This document shows, piece by piece, positions 61,401-64,000 of a stretch of 64,000 nt of DNA. Under the pieces are notes generated by a model. The model ran no database searches. It was not told where the DNA came from and saw only the letters and a program-made list of their open reading frames with translations. Source of the stretch: Phyto melanocephala (taxonomy: Eukaryota; Arthropoda; Insecta; Diptera; Rhinophoridae); the NCBI GenBank assembly GCA_941918925.1, contig OW799237.1, forward strand, positions 11,699,201-11,763,200. Reading direction: 5' to 3'. Position 1 is the stretch's first letter; the number at the start of each line of letters is the position of its first letter. The position numbers and the translations under genes are program-made.

Positions 61401-64000
61401 ATTGTCGGAATATTATCTTTCCAATTAAGTAAATTCCATTTCTTTTTAAAGAAATCATCTCTGTTTAATTCCATTTAAAAGTTCTTTATCTCGATGAAAA
61501 ACCCTTTTGAATTCTGAATCCTTTTATAGAGACCAGATAGATTTAGTCACTAATATTAAGAATACTCGATCATATTTTGAAAATAGTGCGTTTAGTTTTT
61601 CAGCACAGGTCAGAGATTTGACGTGCTCCTCCAAAAATTAGTTCACAAACTGACACGAACAAGCTGGCCAATTCGCTGATCCATTTCTTGAGATAATACG
61701 ATTACTACACGTTTGGCTTAACAAACCAAGCACTTTAGTCTTAAAAATCTCATTCGAAGTAATTAAAATGAGTTTTCACTTACCATAGAGCGTTTGGTGT
61801 GAAACATGATTGAACTATGATTTAAATCGACGTTTAAAAATTATTAAAATTATTATTTACAATTATTACGTTCATGATGTAATAAAGGAATCAACAACTT
61901 ACTACGGCACATTAGAGTTGAAGTTTGGAAGGGATTGATTGACTGAAAACACCTTCAAAACTCTATAGGCTATAGTTTCTTTCAGAAGTTAAGGAATTTT
62001 TTAGAATGATCCTTTGGATTTTGCAAGAAAATAATACTTTTATACATAAACCCAGAAATGTGAAAGAGTGTATTTAATGCGAAATGTTCTCATTGGAGTT
62101 TACGTTTTTTCTCGGTTAGCAGTGACTACTAAAGAGAGATACGGTTAAACTATATAAACTCTTGATCAGAGGCAATCAAGCTCGAAAGCAGAGAACTAAT
62201 ATTTATTTTTCAAAACACACAAAACGACTGTCTTATTGGAACCAAATGATTTGCAATAACATAAGGATTAAAAAATTTATAAATTACGAGACCGCAGAGA
62301 CAGGCCTTGACAAATTCAAGTCCTTTTTCACACTGGCACGGACTCGATTTGAATAAATATTATTCAAAAATTAACCCGTCAATAGTATTGCGAATTACTT
62401 GAACCATAAACTTGACGAAGTGCCCTATAAGTTTAATGAATAGAGCGAGAAATTCGAAAAAAATTTCTACGATTGGTAAACGCTGTTCTAGGGTAAGTCT
62501 ATGCAAATTTGATCAAAATAAACACATTTAATTAAAATGATGGCTAATTATCTCCATCGGCAAGTCTACGGGTCTTAAGATACACTTCATACTATGTAGC
62601 TGATATTGAGCAGCTGTAGTGTTAAGCATAAAGGAGCACAATTTAATTACTTCTCTGAGCAAAAATTATAAAGAGATTTATAATAAGTTTGATCGGGTTC
62701 GATCCTTTACTAAGTATCAAAGATAAGGAGTAAAATTTCGACGTTAAATTAGAGTTAAAATTTTTCCCAAAATGTCCTACCAACTGGAAGGGACAAAGGT
62801 AGATATGTTTACTAACAAAAGTTTAAAAGAGGAACAAATAAGTAAGAAAATTTTGAAATTGCTTGTAAAAAAATCTAGTCTTTAAACGCTGCTAAACTTA
62901 AATTTTTCTGGCTCTGAATTTTTCTTAAGATAAACATTTTTGTAATTAATAGTTGATTTTAGCAAAACATTTCAGGGAGAAAATGTTTACAAAAATTCCC
63001 TTTTTACAAGTCATTGATTTAATACCACAAACCATTTCCAATAACACACTACCGAAAGTATGTATGTGAGTATGTCTGCTGAGAAAAGCATATTCCTTTA
63101 AATATTTATAAATATTATCTGCTTAATTTTATGTTTGTCAAATTCAATATGTATAAATGCTTCGGTATTTGTGTCTATTATATTATGTTGATATCATTAC
63201 AACACAATCTTTATCTCTAAATGCTGATTGTGGGTTCATTGAAGAAAGGAAAATGATTTTTTTCTAAGGATTTTTCTTTTCTTCCATACAGTTTCCTTAA
63301 GACAAGTTTTACCTTGTTGGGTTTAAAAAAAAAAGTTAACGTTTATTACACAGAACTGCACACACACACATAGACATAAGCTTTTTTATACACTGTTATA
63401 AGGATATTTTTTGTATACATTTCTAAGTATAATATTTAATGTTCTTGTTGTTCTTGCTGTTGCTACCGTTCCTGCAGCTGTTTGTGTGATTACATTTTTA
63501 GGGTCTCTATTGGGGTGTTGACTTCAATTGACTTTATTGTGTCTTCATGTGTTGTTATATGTCGATGTGATTATGTGTGTGTTTATTATATTCGTGTTTA
63601 TGCTTAGGTTTATGTAGGTTTCTTTGTGGGTATAAGAGTTTTTCTCTTGTTAAAGTAATTTTACGCTCTATAAACTTTTGTTATAAATAAATATTAGTTA
63701 AAAATTTAAATTAAAAAAAATCTTATTTATAAAACACAACAACATACACTCGAGACAGTACACAAAATAAAGAAAGTTTATTTAAGAACATTCAAGGCAA
63801 TCCTACTAATATTTCATAAATCTAATTTAAGGTTAGAAAAAAAGGTGACACTTTAAGCAACTGGGATTAATGGAGAGATAAAAAAACAAAATTATTTAAA
63901 GCAATAGAATTGTTTTTTGTTTTGTTTTAAGAAAATAATTTAACCACACAAATTTCTAAGACAAATTTTAATTTTAGTTTTAAAAATCAATATTTTCATG
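58466..64000. other. Gene-free stretch to the window end
   Basis: AAGCTT-rich sequence runs to about 59400, with an ACTG run near 59610. From about 61000 to 62800 the composition is less skewed and has a TATATAAAC word at 62152, which could mark a decayed LTR or gene edge. No protein domain could be read there. Confidence 0.35.

Noticed and set aside
62130..62360. TATATAAAC word followed by a 64-codon open frame
   Set aside because: The peptide has no recognisable motif and no LTR pair or gene structure was found, so it is only noted as a possible decayed element.

Overview
The window looks like nuclear DNA of a higher fly (Diptera, Brachycera; a calyptrate such as a blow fly, house fly or stable fly fits, but the species cannot be fixed). 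The sequence is strongly AT-rich. The only intact protein-coding genes have the single-intron structure and sequence of the insect CYP6A cytochrome P450s. The non-coding DNA is packed with MITEs, Helitrons, mariner/Tc1 relics and low-complexity AT repeats.

Region 1 (1-10190) holds two tandem, same-orientation (minus strand) P450 genes on a duplicated segment. Copy A spans about 1-4899 and copy B about 5632-10190. Each gene encodes 501 residues in two exons, with the intron (926 and 859 bp) splitting the codon of the ExxR glutamate. The proteins differ at 30 positions by my count (about 94% identity), with clusters in predicted substrate-recognition regions. Because the two flanks are homologous, each copy serves as an empty-site reference for the other. 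This exposes a hAT-type MITE with 8-bp target duplications in copy B (9492-9729), a 121-bp palindromic MITE in copy A (761-881), and a TTTA microsatellite over the poly(A) region of gene A.

Region 2 (10190-30110) has no recognisable gene. It carries a ribozyme-like inverted-repeat element (10368-10536, related piece at 27305-27395), a mariner relic (14338-14926), two Helitrons with internal minisatellites (17330-18273, 25307-26183), several MITEs, a perfect 30-bp-arm hairpin (27416-27490) and a 1.6-kb palindrome (28486-30110).

Region 3 (30110-39400) holds a 28-bp satellite array of about 60 units (31130-32880), a pair of nested palindromic elements (33648-34231), and a tandem repeat with units of about 240 bp (36560-38460) into which a third Helitron has inserted (37438-38113).

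Region 4 (39400-64000) is mostly plain AT-rich DNA. It has one Tc1/mariner-superfamily transposase pseudogene (43155-43640), two more copies of a GTGAATTCACAAG-type MITE, fragments of the TATACCCTTCAC / GTCCGTCTGTCC repeat family, and AAGCTT-rich stretches. Two short candidate exons bounded by splice-like signals (19159-19198, 53342-53374) and a 44-codon open stretch at 55090-55240 leave open that some of this DNA is a very large intron of an unseen gene. No tRNA, rRNA or CRISPR was seen.
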